64,000 nt of DNA from Pseudanabaena sp. (lineage in GTDB: Bacteria > Cyanobacteriota > Cyanobacteriia > Pseudanabaenales > Pseudanabaenaceae), in contig QBLS01000004.1 in the NCBI GenBank assembly GCA_003249015.1, positions 1 through 64,000 on the forward strand. Reading direction: 5' to 3'. Position 1 is the stretch's first letter. Each line of letters begins with the position of its first letter. Shown in pieces: positions 40,201 through 46,911 of the stretch. A model generated the notes under the pieces. It was not told the origin of the DNA. It saw nothing but the letters and a program-made list of their open reading frames with translations, and did no database searches. A program made the position numbers and the translations under genes.

Positions 40201-40647
40201 ATATTCTTTAATCCCTCTTTACCTGGCACAAATGGAACCAACGGCAGAAATATTAGCGGATTTAACCTGCAATATACATCTGTAACAGGTAATCGCATTC
40301 CCTACTACACCGCACCGATAAGGCTATGGGGCTACGATGTGGGGCTACTCACGCAGCAACCCGATCGCTTTGCTGAGCGCTTTGCTGTACCGATTCCAGG
40401 GGCAAATGAGTACTTTAGAGAGGTAACACCTGAAGATCCTTGGGTTGAAACATTGCTCTGCGCCCTAGAGCCAACCAACCCAGCCACTAACAAGACTGGT
40501 GCTGCGCCAAGTGCTTACACTAGAAGGGTATTGCGTGGTAGCGACCTACGAAGCGCCTGTAATGACGCTAAGTACGGTACAAATACCCCAGGCGCAACAC
40601 CCAATATTACCTACGTTGCTTCTCCTACGCCAACACCAACTCCCTAA
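31255..40647 (+). CDS. hpsA: Giant HpsA-type polysaccharide-secretion protein
   Basis: 3130 residues from the ATG at 31255 (MSDSKQSRK); the TTG at 31198 is less likely. A basic N-terminus precedes a prepilin-like helix (GGFVLPTVTLVTLVVTLLVV, about 55-74). HpsA marks are CVSSYYDPTDTVTARN (about 886) and the C-terminal YYTAPIRLWGYDVGLL (about 3017). A Calx-beta-like segment (about 1714-1940) and an about 34-residue Pro-Thr tract (about 1966-1999) look like an insertion, since HpsA proteins I know are nearer 1700 residues. Three TYYV...F.LS..GG modules lie at 2450-2726. In Nostoc, HpsA and pseudopilins serve polysaccharide secretion and gliding. Followed by three prepilin-like genes. Confidence 0.85.
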   Translation: MSDSKQSRKINRFFAEFIAKLRKWLNKIGSPIRISRRFVRQLLGASRGQRKGNVGGFVLPTVTLVTLVVTLLVVTTVSRSSERAQTAANARQEQVFRSSATPIIDRARIKIDALLNDDKLPRTTPPEEVLDSVITNDSGKYTFPDETRLQLAYNFPGSANSIVTGGSIDSREYVSTAWKFPIDTDNNGKFDSYGIYSILLRARPSATIDRPVIPIESRALPMDETTLAGACTQASTGANVASDGGWTLSGNRLRKSFFVYSVTVPITSRDSFPTELTEAQKNASYETFNGVTSISALELQQDRARSPQNNNAVFFEGDLELVNIATFRLNGRVYTAGNMMVGAANGNPITFYQVSSSGGNPANPSQSTTIPDQYGSCYYEKKNSEIIVAGQLVEGDAVTDTLPVNKDRVNVDLFFGAGPGVPPFDPTATNPPGRKFIDSTNKSVSDLSSRVALNDFAYNNRIAALVTEAVRKNGNVSVPSPIPANFSVENLTYANTATKDPISVQEDLVKRIKDEALTSQDEVDTARRAAFTAYFGERTRRVSFGQIPFTTVESFNPTTSNLLTRIPVLNKPGEDELAPPVDWMLPVFTNPNFGKAVTAYNLSTGAGFDGKGVITGAAAAPVGGLTLLNTTNPNRLNLRASDPDLVVTANESELGDRVLVGNGLPARWLKRNDITNQLEFVGDRERNLISTVSGASGISWDNPSGAGDRYRNTRSVTLSSLGVTERGGFWELSASLDPAVTDLADITRPLIPEVSPRTGGLRVVTNAGIYSRRPDQTFLPRFRTGFVDNPATAANESSMPLWNGRPIDNPITAIDESKFAEKSCTTVGCVDDGSRNFVVWQDSMPMTGVAGDNRRGDLQMRASAIYHYKYDAYNPIGAAANYQTPIACVSSYYDPTDTVTARNAPIGGVPAPWNPDPNGRSNNGLVYRVGQTADGFDFAGISINADGLFGGFTAAANNPASLLVPLRDRLAYQANLIFPNGRFVNEPLREVIKKLIATPTVPLTLPQQSTLDSNLCALQILDGTLTLANTTAASAAIAPAAIAGNPALTTVQLPHGAFRESTFLDGREVKSLNRNESLTEGAVGNEPRSTSNASQQGLAIATKNRADIYDLELEQRQPLEIRATDIDMDRLRGSRISGGNNTGLATDFLLPYSGLIYATREDALEDLSYFDRDPVTGDPVLTDDVKRKNLSSTDFLLDPTRKPSSIRLINGYRLWRSDLTPANLPNVNGTAPVSNTNYAAYPLTDATRGEKGLAMVSNLPVYVKAQFDPANAAAIPSFNRHTRQEFTQLLNEDITTPANIWNNFYRRHANVSPTDRLDPNFACRPDPTSQCTLGDEWRPATILADSVTVLSASFRDGYRTDGDFDLRNNTNTSTSINWQSQLNPVRYPNDPIKDSSYVLDRRRLGFFNNSFVTSYPWLQRRNSDGALVPDSNLWPASPASNPPNNGNLASYNANGVTPIQRRINFPEYGMEICRKIPVSECTFSDWVKAGAGTTTLPRFNADGTILTAGSGSTDNRTETGSPRFISPADFRFARRLSFLRFNDIYQDGNQQLIFAGSCRNPANPPVIWPMAIGVTNGFSADGFTYPQVMGDRETPFEISNDNRNNSYGTVPCPERGIRVTIGSGNQDFVEGRRRDQNQRTGGTAIGSLEAQLGGSDDLPRVTWGTGNDNGATTIPNTTGSVTNDPDNNSGQSSTSTTNPANNPTNRSRSTNNAVYRRFNFNVEIEGSDRAALGAGQTIRVRVTLVPNGTARPGEIGTNNFPVLPSGNFRDNLPSKFPSIGDSITVAQTKADYLNRLVNPATTALTMTVPGTVNTQTLDGTTGAVTNATGTIGTSITVPASGGQYPRLRIGPTSAETVVPEQATCEANRYCTVLTWTGPTSTTADPTTKTVTVLVVRDSADEPNDEDFQIRLDNVRGPQATYGSNRTRRGRIQTDNQPANPACGSGTTLTFTNNDDAISTVTAAVCPTPTPTPTPTPTPTPTPTPTPTPTPTPTPTATPGGGGVTSISQPVFAALPSSSSKLPLAMISSPAAAYPFPHASGDIFDRPFSPPSDTENAGNDGKRYVWGDDANDDGITDNLNIFPNIPPRPAPGGEIPMLPGKFNRPIDNSNNEQMTRTRPAARDRTLWYRVSNGDANFIGESESLLYRNDRNLYINNLSFPNIGGGSTGNLRANLSSTGSLVLPPTPCISLVDGTVDQRCTTKSYTFGQNTTFTLGTTTAETVGTTLLNLNLPSNPHFPSDDRSTPNGISSVQPATSFVVCGGTGNSRRYQTIERPSLGKTDVSASSCSQGANTPGRAIRDFVGTLPTGTGTSLVGGTGLLSAKLNPGNTGGDTFIGLEPVVTNTAGTVPLPAASNALDRGTIPFTVNDSTNVITAAVGTTGVTFANTSPNQQVRLYPITKNGQLPQYTQQFPFSSGLISSTLTSSADVVNDEQVALSGITAIAATATGLNNGTYFVVNKVGNEFGLATSPGGTPITFIASGLLNGNLVVTRRLNVESTYYVRDVVSSPPASTQQFKLSLTDGGSEINIINQGVGRFGFSMNVVLRAQNTHADNRVHVYSIGDTTPADTISTGLGQADTPFTPDVRVLSGTLTLRANCADPVTGADSACTPTSVRRGPSPVFILRGLPNESVEFKGLQIRLDGVDPNNVFWVSSRAEQRLPLGTTTGNRLTSTSTDSRLNNNRRVILSAPATGTFPTQLQASSTYYVINKTASDFQLSRTQGGAAETFTNGTTIAARLAAEPAFVFEGLQGRPNIITGNFLGYTTSTTDAPTEDNTSVFTVRKDGSLRSDGSVIDKDYNSFRGVRFLGLWGDAPKINNETLLVAMTSVDEPALVPVLQLNVPNTNSGSDDISQPANLGRGGFGFNGRPSGTGEAAREGQWVIRPRNTEVNVYFVAGSTPSRNGVPYRVSTTRFNDTVLAPPAADTSLNVGETGGGLANFVRFLENWQDLSVKITGGFIQNTKSRFATAPFAPTPIISGVADTTTIFFNPSLPGTNGTNGRNISGFNLQYTSVTGNRIPYYTAPIRLWGYDVGLLTQQPDRFAERFAVPIPGANEYFREVTPEDPWVETLLCALEPTNPATNKTGAAPSAYTRRVLRGSDLRSACNDAKYGTNTPGATPNITYVASPTPTPTP
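37150..37242 (+). repeat. Pro-Thr coding microsatellite in hpsA
   Basis: Runs of ACACCC/ACTCCC/GCCA hexamer units encode (Pro-Thr)n, then a Gly stretch. A flexible linker likely to vary in length between strains by slippage. Confidence 0.9.
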
Positions 40648-40682
40648 CTTAAAGATATAGAGCTTTTCAATCAAGGTACAAA

Positions 40683-40792
40683 GTTTTGTTTCCCCGTCGA
40701 AGGCGGGGAAACAAAACCGTACTTCTCTAGACTGATAAACGCTATATCTGCTATAACAGTTCACAAAAAACACGCTCGCTTTTTGTGAACTG
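40683..40792. terminator. Two hairpins between hpsA and hpsB
   Basis: 40683-40718: GTTTTGTTTCCCCG / CGGGGAAACAAAAC. 40757-40792: CAGTTCACAAAAA / TTTTTGTGAACTG. They may reduce read-through from hpsA to the pseudopilin genes. Confidence 0.6.
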
Positions 40793-40887
40793 AAACCCAA
40801 GTCTATTGAGGTTTTTTAGCTAATAGTTAGGTGTGGGGCTTAGCCACTCACCCTCTGATAAAGAACGGAGTATTATGATGGTGAGTT

Positions 40888-41694
40888 ATGTCAAACCGAG
40901 AGTATAAAACGATGAAATATCAAGACATTGAGGCTCAAAATATGCTCTATGAAAGGGATAGATATAAGGCGATCTCCTTTTATCTACTTAACTTTTTGGC
41001 AAATCGCAGTAAGACAAGACTGCAAGAATCTGGGTTTTCCTTGATTGAGTCATTGATTGCGGTAGCTGTAGTCAGTGTCTTGATTGTCGCGATCGCGCCA
41101 TTGGTGGCTCTCTCAACATCAGCCCGAATCAATGCGAGACGTATTGACCAAGCAACTCAAGCTGCTAGATCCTATGTGGATGCGGTGCGAGGCGGTGTGA
41201 TTGACACTGCAGCATTTCCATCCACTTTGATCAGAAATACTCCCAATGCTCAGGGGCAATACACGTTTGAAGCGATCGTTGCCCCTACCAATGCTCCTTC
41301 TCTTGCACTCACTTCTACTTGCAGTCAAGTTACTAATTCCGCTTTAGGTAGTACGACTGTATTAGGAACTTGCGTAGATACCAACGGTAATGGGTTTTCC
41401 GTTGGCGATCCACAGGACTTATTTATTCAACCAATGCGAAGCGGTCCTAACGATGCAACTGAACTAAGAGGTCAAGGATATTGGTTGGCTCTGAGGGTTT
41501 ATCGGAGCGATGCACTCATCAGCAGTAACACAATCAAAACAGGAATAGAATCAGATTGCGACTCAGGTGCAACTGCCTTTGCTAGTACTAGCTCTATACT
41601 TTGCCCACTTGTAACCGTAAGGTCACAGATCCCTCCTGTGGGCAGTTCTATTAATATCAATGAGGTCAGCAAAGGTATTGGCTCAACAAATTAA
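40888..41694 (+). CDS. hpsB: Prepilin-like hormogonium polysaccharide secretion pseudopilin (HpsB)
   Basis: 268 residues. A very long basic leader ends at G49, followed by F50-S-L-I-E54 and a 20-residue hydrophobic helix: a type IV prepilin signal cut by the prepilin peptidase, with Glu at +5. The body has four Cys (CSQ..., CVDTNGNG, CDSG, CPLV). Matches HpsB-type pseudopilins next to HpsA. It should form a minor pilus tip complex or secretin-linked pseudopilus. First of three tightly spaced prepilin genes (30 bp to the next). Confidence 0.85.
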   Translation: MSNREYKTMKYQDIEAQNMLYERDRYKAISFYLLNFLANRSKTRLQESGFSLIESLIAVAVVSVLIVAIAPLVALSTSARINARRIDQATQAARSYVDAVRGGVIDTAAFPSTLIRNTPNAQGQYTFEAIVAPTNAPSLALTSTCSQVTNSALGSTTVLGTCVDTNGNGFSVGDPQDLFIQPMRSGPNDATELRGQGYWLALRVYRSDALISSNTIKTGIESDCDSGATAFASTSSILCPLVTVRSQIPPVGSSININEVSKGIGSTN

Positions 41695-41724
41695 TATTGA
41701 AATCCATAATTCACACTAACAATT

Positions 41725-43170
41725 ATGAAAAGCCTGTTCCGAAAAATAGTTAAATACTGGCAAAGAGCAATCTCCCGATCGCCAAAAAACTACAAAATAA
41801 AAGGCGATCGTCGTAAACGACTAGCCTTTGGTTTTACACTAATTGAATTGTTAGTCGCATCGCTGATTGCGTCTTTATTAGTATCTGTCTTGCTTGGCTT
41901 TTTGCTAGGTGTGTTGGATAGCGATCGTCGAGAAACCGCCAAGTCAAATGCTCAAGAAGAATTGCAAGCTGCGATCAATTTTATATCTAATGACTTGCAA
42001 GAAGCTATTTACATTTACGGTGCTGACGCTCTCTCAAATGTGGGCGCTGATGGATTGAGCTTTAATGATCAATTACCCCATAGGCAAGCTGGCAGCACCG
42101 CTACCTGCAATCCTACGGAAAATACCTGCACACCAATTCTAGTATTTTGGAAAAGATATAACTACGATCCTAATATTGAAGAAAATTACACTGCACAACC
42201 TGCACCCGCTGCTCCAGAATATCTTGGCTGTATGCCCTACGCTGACAGTACTGATTTAGCGGCTTGCAGAACTTCAGCCGCTAATGGTCAGGCTTTTGGT
42301 CGTGATACCTACACATATTCTCTGGTTGCATACTATCTAAAAAGTGATGTTGGACTGAACAGCTCAGTATGGTCGAATACGGCAAGGATTTTGCGATGGG
42401 AACTGAAGGATGGCTATGTAGCTTACTGTGCAAGTGGAGGCGCAATTACTAAAACAGGTACAGGTGTAGGTGCAGTGTCTAGTCCCGCAGGCTGTCCTAA
42501 TGCGGCAAAATTAAGCACCAGAGGTGATTCAACGCTCATTACAACGCCTGTACCTCAGGTTGACTCGGACGTATACTTTATCCTTCCTGATACTGGGTTT
42601 AACCGCCCAGACTTTGCCAGTGCAGGGACTTTGTCAGCTCTTTCCGCAGGATGGAGAAAATACGCAAACTTTAATTTCAACACCAATCAATTTGTAACGT
42701 TGGTGGATTTTATGGATGACACAGCGTATAACCCAAATCAAGGTGGCGATAATCTTGCCAATGCGGCGAGCAGTGCTACAACTGCATCTGCGATCAAAAT
42801 TCCTATTGGCAGAAATGTGCCAGTTTCTGGCATACCAAGTACTAATCCCAATTGTGATGACCCATCTGTGGGCGTTGGCAATACTAATCCTGCAACTACA
42901 ACCAATCCTTCGGGAACGGTTACTCAGCGAGTGCCAGCAAACTTTTCCGATGCAACTAGCAACCCTTCAAGATTAACTAGCTTCTATGCCTGTGTTGCAC
43001 CTGAAAATGTAACCGTGAGATTATTTATGCGCGGTAACGCGATCGCTCGTCTAGCAACCCCAGTAGTTGATCGTAGCTCCCGTCAACCAACACAAAATAA
43101 CCTGTCATTTTTCCCGACTGCTGATGTCCGAGCCTTTGGGCGCAGTGCTGTGGGCTTGAAAACTAGATAA
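41725..43170 (+). CDS. hpsC: Prepilin-like pseudopilin HpsC
   Basis: 481 residues. Leader of 36 residues, cleavage at G36, then F37-T-L-I-E41-LLVASLIASLLVSVLLGFLLGV: type IV prepilin N-terminus with Glu+5. The body is large for a pseudopilin (PilW/GspJ-like in position) with paired Cys (CNPTENTCTP, CMPYADSTDLAAC). Overall pattern fits HpsC beside HpsA/HpsB. Secreted and membrane-anchored before assembly. Third pilin gene follows 26 bp on. Confidence 0.85.
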   Translation: MKSLFRKIVKYWQRAISRSPKNYKIKGDRRKRLAFGFTLIELLVASLIASLLVSVLLGFLLGVLDSDRRETAKSNAQEELQAAINFISNDLQEAIYIYGADALSNVGADGLSFNDQLPHRQAGSTATCNPTENTCTPILVFWKRYNYDPNIEENYTAQPAPAAPEYLGCMPYADSTDLAACRTSAANGQAFGRDTYTYSLVAYYLKSDVGLNSSVWSNTARILRWELKDGYVAYCASGGAITKTGTGVGAVSSPAGCPNAAKLSTRGDSTLITTPVPQVDSDVYFILPDTGFNRPDFASAGTLSALSAGWRKYANFNFNTNQFVTLVDFMDDTAYNPNQGGDNLANAASSATTASAIKIPIGRNVPVSGIPSTNPNCDDPSVGVGNTNPATTTNPSGTVTQRVPANFSDATSNPSRLTSFYACVAPENVTVRLFMRGNAIARLATPVVDRSSRQPTQNNLSFFPTADVRAFGRSAVGLKTR

Positions 43171-43196
43171 CCATAATGGGGTAATCATCAAAGGCA

Positions 43197-43736
43197 ATGA
43201 AAAGAAATCGAAAGCAACGAGATCGTTATAGTTCAGGCTTCACCCTCATTGAAGTTCTAGTAGTCATGATTGTTGTGGGCATCTTGAGTGGCATTGTGGC
43301 TCCCTCATTTTTGGGCTTTCTAAATAATCAACGGATTAGTTCGGCTCAAAGTCAAGCCTTCAGTACGCTCCGCTTAGCTCAAAGTACTGCCAAGAGGAAT
43401 CAAACTGTATGGCAAGCAAGCTTTAGGAATACTGCCACAGCCTCCCAATATGCTGTCCATCCTGTACCATCAGGAGATACTACTGCTATTTACAATGCTT
43501 TGCCTTGGCAAAACTTTGCTGATGGTACGCAGATCTCTACAACACTTACCACTTTTACACCTATCACCAACCCTGATCCTGATGTATATCGGGTACAGTT
43601 TAAGCCCCAAGGGACTCCCAACGGTGCGATCGGCAAAATCACCTTTATCACTAGCGGCAGCAATCGCCGCAAATGTGTAATTATTTCCACAATACTTGGA
43701 GCCTTACGCACAGCCGAAGACGCTGGCTGTGATTAA
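43197..43736 (+). CDS. FimT/GspH-like pseudopilin (HpsD position)
   Basis: 179 residues. Short leader (14 residues), cleavage at G14 then F15-T-L-I-E19-VLVVMIVVGILSGIVAPSFLGF, the GspH/FimT type. Body has RLAQSTAKRNQTVWQASF and KITFITSGSNRR, common in FimT-like minor pilins, and two Cys near the end. Last gene of the hpsA-B-C-x unit, terminated by a hairpin with T tract. Confidence 0.82.
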   Translation: MKRNRKQRDRYSSGFTLIEVLVVMIVVGILSGIVAPSFLGFLNNQRISSAQSQAFSTLRLAQSTAKRNQTVWQASFRNTATASQYAVHPVPSGDTTAIYNALPWQNFADGTQISTTLTTFTPITNPDPDVYRVQFKPQGTPNGAIGKITFITSGSNRRKCVIISTILGALRTAEDAGCD

Positions 43737-43770
43737 ATACATCTGTTGGTCACTTATATTTGGACAAAAT

Positions 43771-43827
43771 CAAAAAACCAGAAGCTCGTGGCGGTGCTTC
43801 TCACTGCCACGAGCTTCTGGTTTTTTG
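43771..43827. terminator. Terminator of the hps cluster
   Basis: CAAAAAACCAGAAGCTCGTG and its complement around GGTGCTTCTCACTGCC; T6 tail. Confidence 0.8.
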
Positions 43828-43838
43828 AATGACTACAG

Positions 43839-43877
43839 AAAAAGTAAAAGCGATGCATAGCATCGCTTTTACTTTTT
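43839..43877. terminator. Hairpin overlapping the end of the minus-strand gene
   Basis: AAAAAGTAAAAGCGATG-C-complement. The final Lys codons and stop of the gene at 43869 lie in it. Confidence 0.75.
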
Positions 43878-44579
43878 GGTTCTGGGTTTAGGAATAACTG
43901 TATCAATCGATATATCTTCACTGAGGAGATAGTTAACTGCTTTTTCGCTCAGCAGCATTGCTTTGGAAAGAAGCGATCGCGTATTGGCAGTCGGTAAATA
44001 AAGCTGAATAATTTTACGCTTAATGAGAGGTGCTTGCGCTGCAAGGGTAACTCGCGAGCTACGCCACTCGGCATCAGAGTGGCAAAATAGCCGCAAAGCC
44101 AAGTCAACGGTAGGCTGCTTACAACTGCCATTGTCATTATTTAAAAATTCGTAAATCCTTTCATAGCGGCGACTAATTTCAGGGGCAAGGCAGAGAATCA
44201 ACATATCACGTTCAAACTTTCCTAGCTCAAGGCGATCGCACAGTGTGGGAATACCCAGACTAATACCATGCTCCCGACTAGCCACGATGCGATCGCCATA
44301 GCGTCCCAAAGGATGATTATTTTGTGGCGGCTGCTTAGGAACTAAACTGCCTCCCTTTGATGGGTCGATCGCAATAAACCCTTTCCACCAATGGCTAGTT
44401 GATCGATCAATGGAAGATTTAGAAACGCGATCTATCTCTTGGTTGGATTGACGTTGCTTGGAGAGCGATCTCATCAACACACGATCAAGCCATGCCAATT
44501 CCGCTTTGAGATAAGTCCAATTATCGGCAAATGGCTGCACAGGTGAAGGAAAAACTTCACCCATTTCTTCCGCAATCAT
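43869..44579 (-). CDS. Orphan N-terminal domain of a winged-helix/AAA ATPase-like protein
   Basis: 236 residues. Residues about 27-40 (LKAELAWLDRVLMR) and 114-160 (LELGKFERDMLILCLAPEISRRYERIYEFLNND) resemble the N-terminal module of large bacterial AAA+ ATPases, but no Walker A/B part follows; the frame ends inside a hairpin. Starts by ATGA overlap with the ABC-2 permease gene, so both are translated together. Could be a truncated ATPase or a natural stand-alone partner. Family assignment is by recall. Confidence 0.55.
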   Translation of the reverse strand: MIAEEMGEVFPSPVQPFADNWTYLKAELAWLDRVLMRSLSKQRQSNQEIDRVSKSSIDRSTSHWWKGFIAIDPSKGGSLVPKQPPQNNHPLGRYGDRIVASREHGISLGIPTLCDRLELGKFERDMLILCLAPEISRRYERIYEFLNNDNGSCKQPTVDLALRLFCHSDAEWRSSRVTLAAQAPLIKRKIIQLYLPTANTRSLLSKAMLLSEKAVNYLLSEDISIDTVIPKPRTKK

Positions 44580-45460
44580 GCGATCCCTCGGCGCAGAGTG
44601 CTACGGATCAATAACCCAATTGCGACTCCAAAACTTAAGAGGGCGATCGCGGCTTTGAGTATAGTCATACTGCCCCAAGGAGCCGTAAACACAACGCTAT
44701 CCCAAGCCCATGAGCTATGACTATAAACATAGCGGATTGGCTCAATAGCCCAAGACAAGGGATTTAGACTAGCAATCCACTGTAACCAAGTGGGCATAAA
44801 TGTAAGCGGTGCAAGGGCTGTACTAGAAAACATTAGAGGCAGATTTACCAAAAAGATGAAGGCTAACATTTCTTGATGCCCTGGCATCGCGAAGGACAAC
44901 CCCAAGCTCAACATTGTGAAATCGACAATTAACAACATCAAGATCACAGCCATTACTGCCAAACCGCTCAGGCTGGGCAAACCTGCGCCCATAAATCCAC
45001 TAACTAAGACGATCGCGAGGGTCTGCACCATGCTCAAGGCGATAATAAAAATTGCCGAAGCCACGATGATCGAAAAGCGAGAGGCTAGGGGTGCAACTAA
45101 GATGCGGTTGAGAAAACCAAACTCGCGATCAAACAACATCGGCAGTCCTGAGTTTAAAGCGCTGCTAAAAGCCGTAAAAACAATGATCCCCGCAGCTAAA
45201 AACTGCACATAGGTCTGTCCATCGCCAACCAATCCCTTGGGCAATCCGCTAAATAACGCCCCAAAAAGCAGTAACCACATCAAGGGCTGTAAGACACCTG
45301 CGATCAAAGTTGTCGGGCGACGACGCAGTTGAATAAATAGTCTGGTGGTCAATGCGGTTACTTCTTGAAAAAAATCAGCCCAATCAGAGCGTGAATTGTC
45401 GGGTTGCCAAACTTGTTGAACTGGAGGTTCGGGATTGCTTAGAGTCGGAAGCGATGTCAT
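44576..45460 (-). CDS. ABC-2 type transporter permease (DrrB/Ycf38-like)
   Basis: 294 residues, six membrane segments after an N-terminal cytoplasmic helix (EVTALTTRLFIQLRRRPTTLIAGVLQPLMW, about 34-63). ABC-2 signature near FREFGFLNRILVAPLASR-type (DREFGFLNRILVAPL, about 110-124) and SLNPLSWAIEPIR (about 230-242). Works with an ATP-binding subunit not present here to export lipids, drugs or polysaccharides. The overlapping downstream gene carries no ATP-binding motif. Confidence 0.88.
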   Translation of the reverse strand: MTSLPTLSNPEPPVQQVWQPDNSRSDWADFFQEVTALTTRLFIQLRRRPTTLIAGVLQPLMWLLLFGALFSGLPKGLVGDGQTYVQFLAAGIIVFTAFSSALNSGLPMLFDREFGFLNRILVAPLASRFSIIVASAIFIIALSMVQTLAIVLVSGFMGAGLPSLSGLAVMAVILMLLIVDFTMLSLGLSFAMPGHQEMLAFIFLVNLPLMFSSTALAPLTFMPTWLQWIASLNPLSWAIEPIRYVYSHSSWAWDSVVFTAPWGSMTILKAAIALLSFGVAIGLLIRSTLRRGIA

Positions 45461-45796
45461 AGATATATCTGAAATAAATAGCTGCCATCTCTTATCATAC
45501 GTCTAATCCCAAAAGAGAAAAAGCTAAGTCTTTCTCTCTTTTGAGATTTTCAGCAACTGTAGTGCTGAAAATCTCAAAACCACTTTTTTGAAAGCTAGCC
45601 TAAGGTTATAGCAATTTTAAATATTTAGAAGAGGCTTCGATGCTTCGACAAGCTCAGTGCATCGCTTCGCTCAGACAACGTATACTGCTGGCTGAGCGAA
45701 GTCGAAGCCCTAACTCTTATTTGAAACAGCTATAGCTTTCAAAAAATGTTTTTTGTAATAAGAAGCGTCTCTTCTCTCCATAATCAAACCTAAGAA
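45461..45796. other. Intergenic region filled with hairpins and a MITE
   Basis: Hairpins at 45510-45542 and 45542-45577 share a border. A MITE occupies 45607-45734. A degraded palindrome lies at 45795-45833. Confidence 0.7.
45607..45734. mobile_element. 128-bp TATAGC-type MITE, copy 2
   Basis: Same ends and length as 31026-31153; differs by a few substitutions in the segment after GGCTTCGA. No ORF. Confidence 0.8.
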
Positions 45797-45925
45797 ATGA
45801 GTAGCAGCGCTTCGCTTCGCCACTCATTTCTTAAGTTTGGTGCTGAAAATACTTGGTCAAATGTAGATAGCAACAAAGCACATCCTACACTTGAAATATA
45901 TCAATTTAGGATTATTAAAAGCATC

Positions 45926-46714
45926 ATGAATCAAGAGCAAATCCCTGAAGGAGTGGAACGGGAAGTAAAAACAGTGGGTGGCGCAGCGATCGATGGTGCA
46001 CCGATCGCTTACATCATCGTTCTGGCGGCAGTGGTGACGGTGTTAGCATTTATCCCTTTCTCGATTGTACTTGGCTCAGGCAAAGGGATTCCCCTAAGTC
46101 AAAGTATCTACCCGTTAATTGGCTGGCTATTGGGGCCAGTTGCAGGAGCTTTGGCTAGTGCCATTGGTACATTAATTGGTGCTTTGCTAGCACCATACAC
46201 AGCGGGAGTACCTGCGATCGCGCTGTGGGGAGCTGCGATCGCTAGCTTTGCCGCAGGAGCGATGGTAGTCGAAGGGAGACGCAAATATTGGTACTTGGGA
46301 TTAACGTTGCTATTTGTCGTTGAGCTATCAGCCTTTGCATATTTGGCGATCATTCGTAATCGTATCCCAGTAAATATTTTTATTGCAGGCGCTTTTATTG
46401 ATTGGTCAGCCATATTGTTGTTTGTACTTCCAACAAGGACTTTGTTTGTGCGCTTGATTAGCAGTAATAATTTTGTGAAAGTGGCGATCGGTATTTTTGG
46501 TGGTACTTGGACAATTTGCGGATTAGCACATTTAAGTCAAGTTCCCTTTACCTACTACTTATTCAACTGGCCAGAGGCAATTTGGACAGCACTCATTCCA
46601 ATCATTCCTGTGGAAAATGCCCTCAGAGGATTGTCTGGGGCAGTCATCGGTACGGGAGTGATCTCTGGTTTGAAGGCAATTAATTTGGTGAAACCAAAGG
46701 AAGCGATTTATTAA
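45926..46714 (+). CDS. Polytopic membrane protein, ECF S-component-like
   Basis: 262 residues from the ATG at 45926 (MNQEQIPEG); the longer frame from 45797 begins inside a palindromic repeat and is rejected. About seven hydrophobic segments. The segment PLIGWLLGPVAGALASAIGTLIGALLAP resembles energy-coupling-factor S-component proteins (small-molecule uptake) but no known vitamin signature is visible, so the function is open. Monocistronic; repeats on both sides. Confidence 0.55.
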   Translation: MNQEQIPEGVEREVKTVGGAAIDGAPIAYIIVLAAVVTVLAFIPFSIVLGSGKGIPLSQSIYPLIGWLLGPVAGALASAIGTLIGALLAPYTAGVPAIALWGAAIASFAAGAMVVEGRRKYWYLGLTLLFVVELSAFAYLAIIRNRIPVNIFIAGAFIDWSAILLFVLPTRTLFVRLISSNNFVKVAIGIFGGTWTICGLAHLSQVPFTYYLFNWPEAIWTALIPIIPVENALRGLSGAVIGTGVISGLKAINLVKPKEAIY

Positions 46715-46751
46715 TGGAATGAGTGGCGATGCTTGTTATTAATTCCTTAAC

Positions 46752-46810
46752 ATAGCAACTTTAAATATTTAGAAGCGTCGAAGCCCTAACTCTTATTTGA
46801 AATAGCTATA
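46752..46810. mobile_element. Internally deleted TATAGC-type MITE, copy 3
   Basis: Starts CATAGCAACTTTAAATATTTAG and ends CTTATTTGAAATAGCTATA; about 70 bp of the centre are missing compared with the 128-bp copies. Confidence 0.75.
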
Positions 46811-46911
46811 CCAATTCACAAAAGTTTGACTACAATGCTTGTGAATTGAAAACCAAGTCCATTATGGGTTTTTAAATAAAGAAATGGCGTAGCCATTTCT
46901 TTATTCGGTAT
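46808..46911 (+). repeat. ATACCAA-type 104-bp repeat, copy D
   Basis: ATACCAATTCACAAAAGT...TTATTCGGTAT; same length as copy A. Shares TATA with the MITE before it and touches the stop codon of the SulP gene. Confidence 0.75.

Noticed and set aside
45797-45925. N-terminal extension of the membrane protein
   Set aside because: Begins in a palindromic repeat and encodes no conserved sequence; the ATG at 45926 is better.
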